This document shows positions 8,895-18,658 of a stretch of 64,000 nucleotides of DNA, in pieces; position 1 is the stretch's first letter; each line of letters starts with the position of its first letter. The notes beneath the pieces are model-generated. The model did not search any database and was not told the origin of the DNA. It saw nothing but the letters and a program-made list of their open reading frames with translations. The DNA comes from Acidianus ambivalens. Lineage in GTDB: Archaea; Thermoproteota; Thermoprotei_A; Sulfolobales; Sulfolobaceae. Position numbers and translations under genes: made by a program. The stretch covers positions 1,918,001 through 1,982,000 of the forward strand of contig NZ_CP045482.1 of NCBI RefSeq assembly GCF_009729015.1, given 5' to 3'.

Positions 8895-10454
8895 ATGGAG
8901 TACTTAGTAGGCAATAGAATAACAGAGCTCAGAGAAAAGAAAGGATTAAGTATATCTCAACTTGCTAAACTATCTGGAATTTCAAAGTCCACATTATGGG
9001 AGATAGAGAATAATAAGATAAGCCCAACAATTTCTACACTTTGGAGTATAGCAAATGCCTTAGGAGTTCCATTTAGCGAGCTCATAACATACGATATTAT
9101 AATAAAAGATGAAGGATCTGAGGTTCGTTTAATAGAACGAGAAGGTAATAGGGAAGTTTATATAATGAAATTAATCTCTAGAACTGTTAAACGTTCTGAA
9201 GCGCACAAGACAGCCCCGGTTGAAATAGTCCATGTAATTAAGGGTGCCATGATAGTTGGACCAGTTGAAAGTCCAAGGTTTGTCTGGGAAGGAAGAGTTA
9301 CTAAGTTCTACGGCGGAATAGATCACGTTTATATAGCCTTAGGTGGTGATGCTGAAGCAATAGTTACAATGATATATTACCAACAAAATGCTAATAATTT
9401 TAATAGAAAAATTTATATTAATAATAAAGATATAAAAATAGAAAAATATAGAGATCTAATTGAAGATTATGAAAGAATAGGAAATGAAACATTAGCTAAT
9501 GCCATTTCGGCAATAAGCAATTATAGCATACTCGACGATACTCGATTAGTATTTGATATACTTTCTGCCGAATTTAAAACGTTACGTGGTAACTTAACAT
9601 TACCTAAAGCTGTTTTTGAATCAATGAATAAAGTAAGTAATTCCGAAATAACTAAAACTACAGATTTTGAACATAATATAGACGTTTTAAGATACTACAT
9701 TTATGAACCTCTTCATCCAAGCTATGCCGAACAAGCAGTATACGTTGCCTACGAATTAGAGAAAAGAAAAATTAGAAATATTGTTAGTATAGGCTGTGGT
9801 CCTGCGTATCATGAGAGAATATTAAAGGAAATTATACTCGATTTAAATATAACTTGTATCGAAAATTCTCGATTTTTCAAGGAATTGTCGCCATTTAATG
9901 TAATTGAGTCAGTACCCAATGATTCTGAGGCTGTTGTATCTTTTGAACCTTCTCACCATATAGACAATTTTCTTGAAATAGCTGCAGAAAAACTTAGAAA
10001 GAAAGGAATTCTAATAGTATCAGATGAGTTCATAAAAGATTATTCAACAGAAAAAGAAAGGAAAATAAATGTAATAAGACATCATTTAGGGTATTTATTG
10101 GACATAAAATTACCTAAGTTTAGGGATAGCCTCCTCTCATCTTATCATACAGCTAAAAATCTTGACCTCTCGCTAAGTATACTATCTAAAACATATTTGG
10201 AAATCATGAATGAAATTAAAGATGAGGTAACTACTAAAGATATTGAAAAAGCCTTTCTTAACTTTTATTATTTAGAATTAACATCCCTAATGCTTGGAAT
10301 TGCTTATATAGAAGAGAGAAAGACCTCAGTAAAGAAGTTTGTTTCAAAGGCTTCAACACTGGGTTTAAAACTAGTTTCTCATTACAAGGTTTACTCTACC
10401 GGAGAAGGAAAGATGGGAAGTGGAACTCACGTTCTAGTTTTCGTTAAGGTGTAA
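8895..10454 (+). CDS. HTH-cupin-methyltransferase fusion regulator
   Basis: A 519-residue fusion. Residues 1-62 form an XRE-type helix-turn-helix (ITELREKKGLSISQLAKLSG, then SPTISTLWSIANALGVPF). Residues 70-165 form a cupin-like sensor, as in SutR/HipB-type regulators (APVEIVHVIKGAMIVGP). A helical linker follows. From about residue 280 there is a Rossmann methyltransferase-like domain with motif I NIVSIGCGPAYHERILKEI, an acidic strand end (ITCIENS) and a later strand KKGILIVSDEFI. HTH-cupin is a common regulator architecture; the methyltransferase extension is unusual. The EamA gene starts 3 nt after the stop, so they form one operon. Ligand and methyl acceptor are unknown. Confidence 0.78.
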   Translation: MEYLVGNRITELREKKGLSISQLAKLSGISKSTLWEIENNKISPTISTLWSIANALGVPFSELITYDIIIKDEGSEVRLIEREGNREVYIMKLISRTVKRSEAHKTAPVEIVHVIKGAMIVGPVESPRFVWEGRVTKFYGGIDHVYIALGGDAEAIVTMIYYQQNANNFNRKIYINNKDIKIEKYRDLIEDYERIGNETLANAISAISNYSILDDTRLVFDILSAEFKTLRGNLTLPKAVFESMNKVSNSEITKTTDFEHNIDVLRYYIYEPLHPSYAEQAVYVAYELEKRKIRNIVSIGCGPAYHERILKEIILDLNITCIENSRFFKELSPFNVIESVPNDSEAVVSFEPSHHIDNFLEIAAEKLRKKGILIVSDEFIKDYSTEKERKINVIRHHLGYLLDIKLPKFRDSLLSSYHTAKNLDLSLSILSKTYLEIMNEIKDEVTTKDIEKAFLNFYYLELTSLMLGIAYIEERKTSVKKFVSKASTLGLKLVSHYKVYSTGEGKMGSGTHVLVFVKV

Positions 10455-10457
10455 AAA

Positions 10458-11303
10458 ATGAAAGGAAAAAATTTTGGAGTTTTAGAGATGATAATAACTA
10501 CCGCTATATGGGGAAGTATTCCAATTCTTGCCATATTTTCTGATTTACCATCGCTAGTCTTTGTATTCTTTAGAGTGTTTATTACAAGCATATTTCTTTT
10601 ACTAGTAATTAGAAAAAGGGTAAACTTACGTAATCTTATTAATAAATATGTTATCTTATCTGGAATATTTTTAGCACTGAATTGGATTTTGTTATTCTAT
10701 GCAGTGACAATTATTCAAGTATCAGAGGCCATTTTGCTTTATTACTCTGGTCCAATATTTGCAATCCTTATCATGCATTTTCTAGGAGAAAGAATAGGCA
10801 TAAATAGATCTATCTCTATAATAATTGCCTTTACTGGAATTTTTATAATAATTAATCCAACGACACTTAACATTAGTATTGGTACCTTAATTGCATTAGC
10901 TAGTGGAATTTTTTATGGACTCTTAGCCGTTGCTAGCAAAATGGCTACTGGAATAGTAAATTCTAAAGAGCTAGTGTTTTATCAGACGATAATATCTACA
11001 ATCATCACTTCACCTTTCCTTTTAATACTAAGATTCAATTTAACATTAAATAATATAGTAATAGTTACCATAGCGGCGTTAGTAAATACTTTATTAGCTT
11101 TGTTCCTATGGTATGATGCACTTACTAAAATAAGTGTTCAATTATCGTCAATTCTAAGCTATCTAGATCCAGTATTTGCGATGTTATTTGCGTTCCTATT
11201 TTTACATCAAATACCGACTTTAATATCATTAATAGGTGGAATATTAATAATAATTAGCGGAATATTTTCAGTTATAATAGAATCTAGAAACATAAAAAGG
11301 TAA
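10458..11303 (+). CDS. EamA/DMT-family transporter (probable exporter)
   Basis: A 281-residue integral membrane protein with about ten hydrophobic helices and the internal duplication of the drug/metabolite transporter superfamily. The first EamA repeat contains TAIWGSIPIL and ends with the conserved LGERIGINRSISIIIAFTGI; the second contains ALASGIFYGLLAVASK. Members export amino acids, drugs or other small molecules. It sits 3 nt downstream of the HTH-cupin-methyltransferase gene, so its substrate may be the ligand or methylated product of that protein (inference). Confidence 0.88.
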   Translation: MKGKNFGVLEMIITTAIWGSIPILAIFSDLPSLVFVFFRVFITSIFLLLVIRKRVNLRNLINKYVILSGIFLALNWILLFYAVTIIQVSEAILLYYSGPIFAILIMHFLGERIGINRSISIIIAFTGIFIIINPTTLNISIGTLIALASGIFYGLLAVASKMATGIVNSKELVFYQTIISTIITSPFLLILRFNLTLNNIVIVTIAALVNTLLALFLWYDALTKISVQLSSILSYLDPVFAMLFAFLFLHQIPTLISLIGGILIIISGIFSVIIESRNIKR

Positions 11304-11409
11304 TTCTTAGTAACCTCACCTAAATCAGCGCTGCATATTTAACGTCTATTGTTATATGAGTTAAATTTACAAATGCAATAAATGAATGAAAGATATTATA
11401 ACCTCAAAG

Positions 11410-11484
<75 letters not shown>

Positions 11485-11541
11485 TTTACAAGATATTAAA
11501 GGCTATTTTGGTTTAAAAAATTAAATCCGTCTTGTAACATC

Positions 11542-13458
11542 TTATACGACTCTTAAGCTATCGAGTATTGCAGGAGTGTAGATGTTTGCTCCTTTAATTC
11601 CAAGTCTTTCCTTCTCTTTAGGATTATCTATAAGTCTCTTAAAGGCCATCATTGAATTATATTCTCCATGATCTAGAATAATATTTTTAGGCTTAGGAGT
11701 TAAGTCGTGTAAGAACTTTAGTAGTTGTCTCCTATCTGAGTGCCCTGAGAAACCATCAACTACTTTTACCTCCATATTAATTTGTATGTTTTCTACTCTT
11801 CCATCTCTTCCGATTATTTGTACTTCTTTTGCTCCATCCCTTACTTTTCTACCCAAAGTTCCTTCCGCCTGATAGCTTACAAATACTATGGAATTCTTTG
11901 GATCTGGAGCCATAGCTTTAAAGAACTCCACTGCAGGTCCGCCGTTAAGCATACCAGATGTTGCTAAAATAATGGAAGGTTCTCCTTGTGCAATATCTTC
12001 CCTATATCCTTCTATCCTCTTAAATTGATCCGAAACGAACGGATTCTCATCTCTATAAAGTATTGCGTCTCTAACTTCTCTACTTAACCACTCTGGATAA
12101 GCAGTGTGTATTGCAGTAACCTCATCGAATAATCCAGTCACATATACTGGAACTTCTGGTATTAATTTGTTCTTTAATGCGTTATTTATTACTAGCATCA
12201 TTTCTTGACCTCTTCCTACTGCTAAGACTGGAATAAGGACTTTGCCTCCTCTGTTTATTGTATTATTTATAATATCTATCAGTTGTTTTTCAGATTCCTC
12301 CCTACTAGTTTGCTCTTGAGCACCGTAAGTTGTCTCCATAATCAGTGTATCAACCTTAGGGAATTCGCTAGTAGCCCTATCTAATAGCCTAGTTTTTGCA
12401 TACTTGAAGTCTCCAGTGTATACAATGTTATGAGTTCCTTCGCCTATATGCAAATGAACCATCGCTGAGCCTAAAATGTGCCCAGCATTATAGAATGTTA
12501 ACCTTATATCTGGTGCAATGTCAGTAACTTCCTCGTAATCTAATGTTATTGTATGAAGAAGCTCTTTCCTCACTTCTTTTGCACTGTAAGGTAAAGGTCT
12601 TCCGTCTTTCTCTGCAACGTCCAATAAGTCTAATTGCATTAAAGCCATAACATCCCTAGTTGGCGGAGTTGTATAAACCGGACCTTCATACCCGTACTTA
12701 AATAGATAGGGAACCATACCGCAGTGATCTAAATGTGCATGAGTTATTACTACAGCGTCTAAGTCTTCTAATCTAAGCTGGTCTATATCTAATTTAGGAA
12801 ACATCCTTTCTCCGAAATTGACGCTTGGATTTACTCCAGTATCAAGTAAAACTCTACTCTCTGGAGTCTCTACTAATATTGCTGATCTGCCTATTTCTTG
12901 AAAAGCGCCTAATGCTGTAATTCTAACATATCTATCCTTAAATAATACTTCTCTATGTATTCTATCTCCAAAAGTCTTCAAGATTTTCGCTCTATATTCC
13001 GTTTCATTATATATGTGAGTTATGACATTTTCTATAGTCTTAGATTTTATTGGTGGTTCTCTAATTATTTCTGGTTTCCAGAAAGTTTCAAGGAATATTC
13101 TTTGCTGTATTAAACCTCCTTTTCCTATTACTAATCCAGGTTTCTTAGCTTTTATTAATACTTCTCCTAAGTCTTCGTCGAACTTTATGTCAGTTATTTC
13201 TGCTTCTTTCGGTACAATGTTCTTTATTATTTCTATTGCCTCCTTTTCATCTTTTCTCACGCTTTTATCGGCCTTTACAACAATTCTTTTCTTTATTTCT
13301 TTGGCTATTTTCTTTATAATATCACCACCATTAGTTAGAAAATTTGGATTTTTTACATATACGGCTATTTCTGGTCCTTCAAACTCTATTCTAGTTATTC
13401 CTGCATCTTTTGGAATTCCATTATATATTGCACCTAAAATTTCAAGTCTACTTGTCAC
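11542..13458 (-). CDS. fttA: aCPSF1/FttA: KH-MBL-beta-CASP ribonuclease and termination factor
   Basis: Archaeal CPSF73 homologue that cleaves nascent RNA and terminates transcription. The 638-residue product has N-terminal KH-type domains (residues 1-150, with GLVIGKGGLIQQR as the GxxG loop) followed by the metallo-beta-lactamase core with THAHLDHCG near residue 240. The beta-CASP region contains TYGAQEQTSREESE, and the C-terminal MBL motifs are FSGHSDRRQ and LDHGEYNS. All zinc ligands appear intact. It is monocistronic and divergent from egsA. Confidence 0.96.
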   Translation of the reverse strand: MTSRLEILGAIYNGIPKDAGITRIEFEGPEIAVYVKNPNFLTNGGDIIKKIAKEIKKRIVVKADKSVRKDEKEAIEIIKNIVPKEAEITDIKFDEDLGEVLIKAKKPGLVIGKGGLIQQRIFLETFWKPEIIREPPIKSKTIENVITHIYNETEYRAKILKTFGDRIHREVLFKDRYVRITALGAFQEIGRSAILVETPESRVLLDTGVNPSVNFGERMFPKLDIDQLRLEDLDAVVITHAHLDHCGMVPYLFKYGYEGPVYTTPPTRDVMALMQLDLLDVAEKDGRPLPYSAKEVRKELLHTITLDYEEVTDIAPDIRLTFYNAGHILGSAMVHLHIGEGTHNIVYTGDFKYAKTRLLDRATSEFPKVDTLIMETTYGAQEQTSREESEKQLIDIINNTINRGGKVLIPVLAVGRGQEMMLVINNALKNKLIPEVPVYVTGLFDEVTAIHTAYPEWLSREVRDAILYRDENPFVSDQFKRIEGYREDIAQGEPSIILATSGMLNGGPAVEFFKAMAPDPKNSIVFVSYQAEGTLGRKVRDGAKEVQIIGRDGRVENIQINMEVKVVDGFSGHSDRRQLLKFLHDLTPKPKNIILDHGEYNSMMAFKRLIDNPKEKERLGIKGANIYTPAILDSLRVV

Positions 13459-13498
13459 TTAACTCACCAAGAAGGAGACTAACAACTAACATACTCAC

Positions 13499-13505
13499 TT
13501 TTTAA
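13499..13505 (+). promoter_or_regulatory. TATA box of egsA
   Basis: TTTTTAA is centred 27 nt before the ATG at 13529, consistent with leaderless transcription. Confidence 0.55.
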
Positions 13506-13528
13506 TATTTAAAACTTTACATTACCAT

Positions 13529-14572
13529 ATGGAAATGCGAGAGCATATAATCAGCTTACCAGAAAGAATTTTTATCGGTAATGGGATAATATCTCGGATT
13601 GACGAATACTTCTCTGAGTTAGGACTTACTGGTCCTTTCCTCATAGTTACAGGCAGTAACGTAAGAAGGCTAATAGTTAGTAAAATACTAGATAAAATAC
13701 CTGCTGATGTAATAGAAGTTCAAGAAGCAAACCTTGATGAAGTTAGAAAAGTTGAGGAATTTGCTAAAAAACATGAGAGTAACGTAATATTGGGAGTTGG
13801 CGGAGGAAAAGCAATAGATGTAGCGAAATTCTCAGCATTCGAATTAAATAAAAGGTTTGTGAGTATACCAACTGCTCCTTCCCATGACGGCATCACATCG
13901 CCTTTTGCTGCAATAAAAGGTCTAGGAAAACCTATATCGATGAAAGCTAAAGAACCTACAGCAATAATAGCGGATATTGACGTGCTAAGCTCTGCACCTA
14001 GGAGGCTAATTAACGCTGGCATAGGAGATACTGTCGGAAAAATAGTTGCAGTAAGGGATTGGAGACTGGCCGCTAAATTAAGAGGGGAATATTATGGCGA
14101 TTATACTGCCTCTTTAGCTTTACTCTCGGCTAGGCACGCGTTAAACTGTACTAAGATTATAAATAAAGACCTTAAATATGGTGTAAGGCTTTTAGTGGAA
14201 GCATTAATAAGCAGTGGAGTAGCGATGGGTATGGCCGGAAGTACAAGACCCGCAAGTGGTTCAGAGCATTTATTTGCCCATGCAGTAGAGATGCTTTATC
14301 CGGAAGGACCACTTCATGGCGAATTAGTAGGAGTAGGCACAATAATGATGGCATACATTCATGGCATAAAATGGAAAGAGATAAGAAAAGCGTTAATTAG
14401 AATAGGTGCACCAGTTACTGCAAAGCAATTAGGGGTACCAAATGAAATAATAATAAAGGCATTAACTATTGCTCACACTATTCGCCCAGAAAGATATACT
14501 ATACTTGGAGATAGAGGATTAACTTGGGCATCTGCTGAAAAAGTTGCAAGAAACACCGGAGTTATTACTTAA
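13529..14572 (+). CDS. egsA: Glycerol-1-phosphate dehydrogenase [NAD(P)+]
   Basis: Reduces dihydroxyacetone phosphate to sn-glycerol-1-phosphate, the step that sets the stereochemistry of archaeal membrane lipids. The 347-residue iron-alcohol-dehydrogenase-like protein has the nucleotide-binding GVGGGKAIDVAK at residues 89-100, then SIPTAPSHDGITSPFAA, and metal-ligand histidines in GSEHLFAHAVEM and GPLHGELVGVG. It is transcribed alone and its end overlaps the convergent FKBP gene by 8 nt. It complements the isoprenoid operon at 23190-27504. Confidence 0.97.
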   Translation: MEMREHIISLPERIFIGNGIISRIDEYFSELGLTGPFLIVTGSNVRRLIVSKILDKIPADVIEVQEANLDEVRKVEEFAKKHESNVILGVGGGKAIDVAKFSAFELNKRFVSIPTAPSHDGITSPFAAIKGLGKPISMKAKEPTAIIADIDVLSSAPRRLINAGIGDTVGKIVAVRDWRLAAKLRGEYYGDYTASLALLSARHALNCTKIINKDLKYGVRLLVEALISSGVAMGMAGSTRPASGSEHLFAHAVEMLYPEGPLHGELVGVGTIMMAYIHGIKWKEIRKALIRIGAPVTAKQLGVPNEIIIKALTIAHTIRPERYTILGDRGLTWASAEKVARNTGVIT

Positions 14573-15260
14573 AAGTCTCCTTATTATAGTTCTCTACAAA
14601 GCTTACTACACTTTCGGGAAGCACGAAAGTTATGATGTCTTTAGCTAAGACGTACTTTCTGGTCTGCAAATCTTCTAACAGAAAGTAATCCTTTGGGACT
14701 TCGAATTTTACACTCTTCTTATCTTCTGTAAGCTCAAATGTCATTTTATTATTTTCACCAAACCACCTTTCAACTAATGCTTGGATTTTTTCCTTCTCGT
14801 CCTTAAGTACTTTAACTACTTTCACATTGTAAATTATAGTCTTTCCAGCATATGGATGATTCAAATCAAGTATTACTCTTCCTCCACTTACACTTTTTAC
14901 TGTAGCATATCCACCTTCTGCTAATCTTATTACCATGTTAGGCCTAGGATTAATACCTTGTCTCTTCAATTCTCCTAAAGATACTAATTTAACCTTTGAA
15001 GGATCTCTTTCTCCATAAGCCTTTGACGGAGGAATTTCTATCTCCTTTTGCTCTCCTTCATTAAAGTTCCTTAATGCCTCTTCCAATCCTTCTAGAACTC
15101 TGTGCTCCCCTATTATTACTAGGAGTGGTTTGTATTTCTTCTCTGGATCATAAATGTTTGCCTTTTTTGCTTCCTCCTCTATTGTTGTATCAATTACTTC
15201 TCCTGTATCTTTAATTTTACTAACATAATCTATATACACGAAATCGTTATCCTTAAACAT
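14565..15260 (-). CDS. FKBP-type peptidyl-prolyl cis-trans isomerase (long archaeal form)
   Basis: Folding catalyst and chaperone of the SlyD-like FKBP branch. The 231-residue product has the FKBP core at residues 1-150 (FVYIDYVSKIKDTGEVIDTT, VLEGLEEALRNFNEGEQKEI, PSKAYGERD) with the inserted flap typical of SlyD, ending in DLNHPYAGKTI. A C-terminal domain of about 75 residues follows, as in the long archaeal FKBPs. The cytosolic location is inferred from the lack of a signal peptide. Convergent with egsA. Confidence 0.93.
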   Translation of the reverse strand: MFKDNDFVYIDYVSKIKDTGEVIDTTIEEEAKKANIYDPEKKYKPLLVIIGEHRVLEGLEEALRNFNEGEQKEIEIPPSKAYGERDPSKVKLVSLGELKRQGINPRPNMVIRLAEGGYATVKSVSGGRVILDLNHPYAGKTIIYNVKVVKVLKDEKEKIQALVERWFGENNKMTFELTEDKKSVKFEVPKDYFLLEDLQTRKYVLAKDIITFVLPESVVSFVENYNKETFK

Positions 15261-15357
15261 TCAGATCTAGAGAGAGTTAAGATTATAGACTTTAAACTTA
15301 TTGTTCTTTCACGTTCGATATCACTTAACTTTTTTACGTAAAACAAGATTTTCTCAT

Positions 15358-16605
<1,248 letters not shown>

Positions 16606-16653
16606 TTTTTTTCGTAAGTCTTAAAAAGGATTGTTTATTAAAAAGAAAATAGT

Positions 16654-16739
16654 GGGCCCGTAGCTCAGCTAGGTAGAGCGCTCGGCTCATAGCTCGGTGA
16701 GAGACCGAGTGGTCGAGGGTTCAAATCCCTCCGGGCCCA
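16654..16739 (+). tRNA. tRNA-Met (anticodon CAT, elongator type) with intron
   Basis: Acceptor GGGCCCG/CGGGCCC, D-arm GCTC...GAGC, anticodon stem CTCGG/CCGAG, T-arm GAGGG-TTCAAAT-CCCTC, discriminator A. The anticodon loop is 19 nt long because of a 12-nt intron after position 37. The anticodon stem lacks the three G-C pairs of initiator tRNA, so it is the elongator form; an Ile tRNA with modified C34 cannot be formally excluded. The 3' part serves as the attachment site of an SSV-type integrase stub. Confidence 0.92.
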
Positions 16740-16919
16740 TAAGGGTCTGGTAAGCGCTCCCAGACCCACATTAAGGTAAGTTTCGATTATCTTATCTAAG
16801 GGGCCAACGTAACGCTCTCTTACGTTACCTTCTTTGTCCTTCTCTATTAAGTAAACATAATACTTCTTCCCTCTTTGACGAATCTTTATACCACCAAATG
16901 TGAAAACTTTATTACCCAT
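16665..16919 (-). pseudogene. int(N): N-terminal stub of an SSV-type integrase at tRNA-Met
   Basis: An 84-codon frame starting MGNKVFTFGGIKIRQRGKK. It continues RERYVGPLDKIIETYLN, closely matching what I recall of the SSV1 integrase N-terminus (ERYVGPLADVVESYLK). It then runs antisense through the tRNA-Met gene (ARRDLNPRPLGLSP), just as SSV1 int reads through its own att (DPPGFEPGTSG). In SSV-type integration the int gene is split at att and int(N) stays on the tRNA 3' side, the geometry seen here. No int(C) with the R..HxxR..Y catalytic set is in the window. This is the footprint of an integrated virus or plasmid, not a functional gene. Confidence 0.82.
16692..16703 (+). other. 12-nt tRNA intron with bulge-helix-bulge
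   Basis: GCTCGGTGAGAG interrupts the anticodon loop between positions 37 and 38. CTCA (16686-16689) pairs with TGAG (16698-16701) as a 4-bp central helix, flanked by the 3-nt bulges TAG and AGA; both predicted cuts fall after the second bulge base. This is the canonical substrate of the splicing endonuclease encoded at 53088-53642. Confidence 0.85.
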
Positions 16920-17063
16920 AACCTTATTGCAACATGGAGAGCTTTTAGAGCTATTGAGTACTGCATATAAACACACTGAATTCAAATATTATAATTTCTC
17001 CGAAAATTTCATTAACTAGAAATATTTATTTTCATTTCATTTATTATATAATATATAAAACTC

Positions 17064-17639
17064 CTAGTGTTCATTTTTTGTATCTTTCGTGCTAATTAAT
17101 TTTACTCTTATCATTCCAGTTGTTGCGCTGACATCAGCCTTTAAATTACTTACCTCTAGCATTCCATCTATTAGGCTTTTTATGAAATCTATTATTTTAC
17201 CTTGAAAATAAGGAGAAAAACTTTCAATATATTTGCCATTATAATCAACATTTACGTCTCCTATAAAGCTTAGAAAGAAACGCAAAATTGATAAAAATGA
17301 CACTTCAACATTATTCATTAATTGACCTACGTAACTCATTAAACTTTTACCTAACTCTTTCCATTTTTCTAGACTCATCTGTGAGTCTTTTAAGAACTCA
17401 AAAGGAACAAGAATCATAAATCCTTTATAATTATTCATTAGTTTGGACAAGAGTATAAACGTACTTATCTCGTTTTTAATATCTACTCCGTTCTTCTCCA
17501 TCTGTATTGATGCAGCTAGTAGGTCATTTGTATAATTATATATTGAAGAGCCATTTAATTCCGTTAATCTTCTTATTTCATCATAAATATCCTTTCTCAT
17601 AAAACAAGGTTGGCGTTTACCATTATTTTCATTTTCCAT
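17064..17639 (-). CDS. Hypothetical protein beside integrase stub
   Basis: A 191-residue protein I do not recognise. It is largely alpha-helical, with a short N-terminal segment (CFMRKDIYDEIRRLTEL) that could be a ribbon-helix-helix-like or coiled region. There is a hydrophobic central stretch (SFLSILRFFLSFIGDVNV) and a predicted beta C-terminus. No catalytic motif and no clear transmembrane helix is visible. The promoter region holds a perfect 9-bp dyad around the TATA box. Its position next to int(N) suggests cargo left by the integrated element, but this is inference. Confidence 0.65.
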   Translation of the reverse strand: MENENNGKRQPCFMRKDIYDEIRRLTELNGSSIYNYTNDLLAASIQMEKNGVDIKNEISTFILLSKLMNNYKGFMILVPFEFLKDSQMSLEKWKELGKSLMSYVGQLMNNVEVSFLSILRFFLSFIGDVNVDYNGKYIESFSPYFQGKIIDFIKSLIDGMLEVSNLKADVSATTGMIRVKLISTKDTKNEH

Positions 17640-17645
17640 ATTAAT

Positions 17646-17696
17646 AGTGATGTATACAGTTGTATATAAAATCAGTGGCTGCCCACTTACATCACT
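17646..17696 (-). promoter_or_regulatory. Operator-like dyad around a TATA box
   Basis: AGTGATGTA (17646-17654) and its exact complement TACATCACT (17688-17696) flank the minus-strand TATA sequence TTTTATATAC (about 17661-17670), which is correctly spaced for a leaderless start at 17639. Directly beside the distal arm is a second hairpin, AGTGG-CTGC-CCACT (17674-17687). A dimeric regulator bridging the TATA box is the obvious reading. Confidence 0.55.
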
Positions 17697-17758
17697 GTTC
17701 TGTTATCTTTGGGTCATCATCTGTTAGTCTTATTTCCATTTATAGCTTAAATTATTAA

Positions 17759-18658
17759 GTGTTATTTGCAGGAGTTGACCCAGGGAGTGAAAGTTACGCA
17801 GTAACTTTCGTAGATGAGATAGGAAGAATAGTTGAGTATTACGAAATACCTACTGACTTAATTATTCACGATTCCATGAGATTAGTTAAGTTAATAAGAG
17901 ACAAAAGACCTAGCACTATCGCGTTACCTTCTGGTCACGGGTTGCCTTTCGTTAGAGCTTCTAGAATAGGTGAGAGGGAAATTTTTCTATTAACACTTGC
18001 AGATCCTCAAAAGGAGGGTCCACTTAGGAGTTTTTTAAGAACAATAATACCGGAAGAGAATGCTTTTACTATACCTTCAGTAATAGAACTTGAGAGCGTG
18101 CCAGAATATAGGAAGATAAATAAGATAGATATGGGTACAGCAGATAAAGTTGCTTCTGCATTCTTTTATAGGACTATTTTTGACAGTTTTGTATTAATTG
18201 AAATGGGTAGACATTTCTCATCAATCATAGTAGTTAAAAATGGTAAAATAATAGACGGATTTGGAGGAACTGAAATACCAGGTTTAATTTCACCTGGATG
18301 CGTTGATGGAGAAGTTGCCTACTTACTTTGTAAGTATTCAAGGATAACTAAGGATACTATATATACTCAAGGAGAGGAAAAGAGATCCTTAGAGATTTTA
18401 AGGATGATCTCGGAATGGTATAGTGAAAAACTAGATTTACCAATAATAGTCTCTGGAAAAGCTAAGGATAAAATTGATTTCGGAATCAAATTCGAGATAA
18501 AATACAAGGAAGCTTCTGTAGGTGCAGCGTTTATAGCAAATGCAATAGGTGGAGGAATTTTTAGAAAGTACATTGATATGCTTAATAGCTCCGGTACAGC
18601 ATTAGATTATGTAAGGTTAAAGGGATGGGAAGAGATTACTTCCTTGATAAAGACATAA
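17759..18658 (+). CDS. DUF1464 family ASKHA-fold kinase-like protein
   Basis: A 299-residue protein of an archaeal family annotated as predicted butyrate-kinase-like. The N-terminus (FAGVDPGSESYAVTFVDEIG) is a phosphate-1 loop of the actin/hexokinase/acetate-kinase superfamily, and a second phosphate-type segment is FVLIEMGRHFSSIIVVKNGKI. The substrate is unknown. The start is a GTG (MLFAGVDPG). It opens a four-gene operon in which each gene overlaps the next, followed by a nucleotidyltransferase and a CitG-like gene. Confidence 0.8.
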   Translation: MLFAGVDPGSESYAVTFVDEIGRIVEYYEIPTDLIIHDSMRLVKLIRDKRPSTIALPSGHGLPFVRASRIGEREIFLLTLADPQKEGPLRSFLRTIIPEENAFTIPSVIELESVPEYRKINKIDMGTADKVASAFFYRTIFDSFVLIEMGRHFSSIIVVKNGKIIDGFGGTEIPGLISPGCVDGEVAYLLCKYSRITKDTIYTQGEEKRSLEILRMISEWYSEKLDLPIIVSGKAKDKIDFGIKFEIKYKEASVGAAFIANAIGGGIFRKYIDMLNSSGTALDYVRLKGWEEITSLIKT

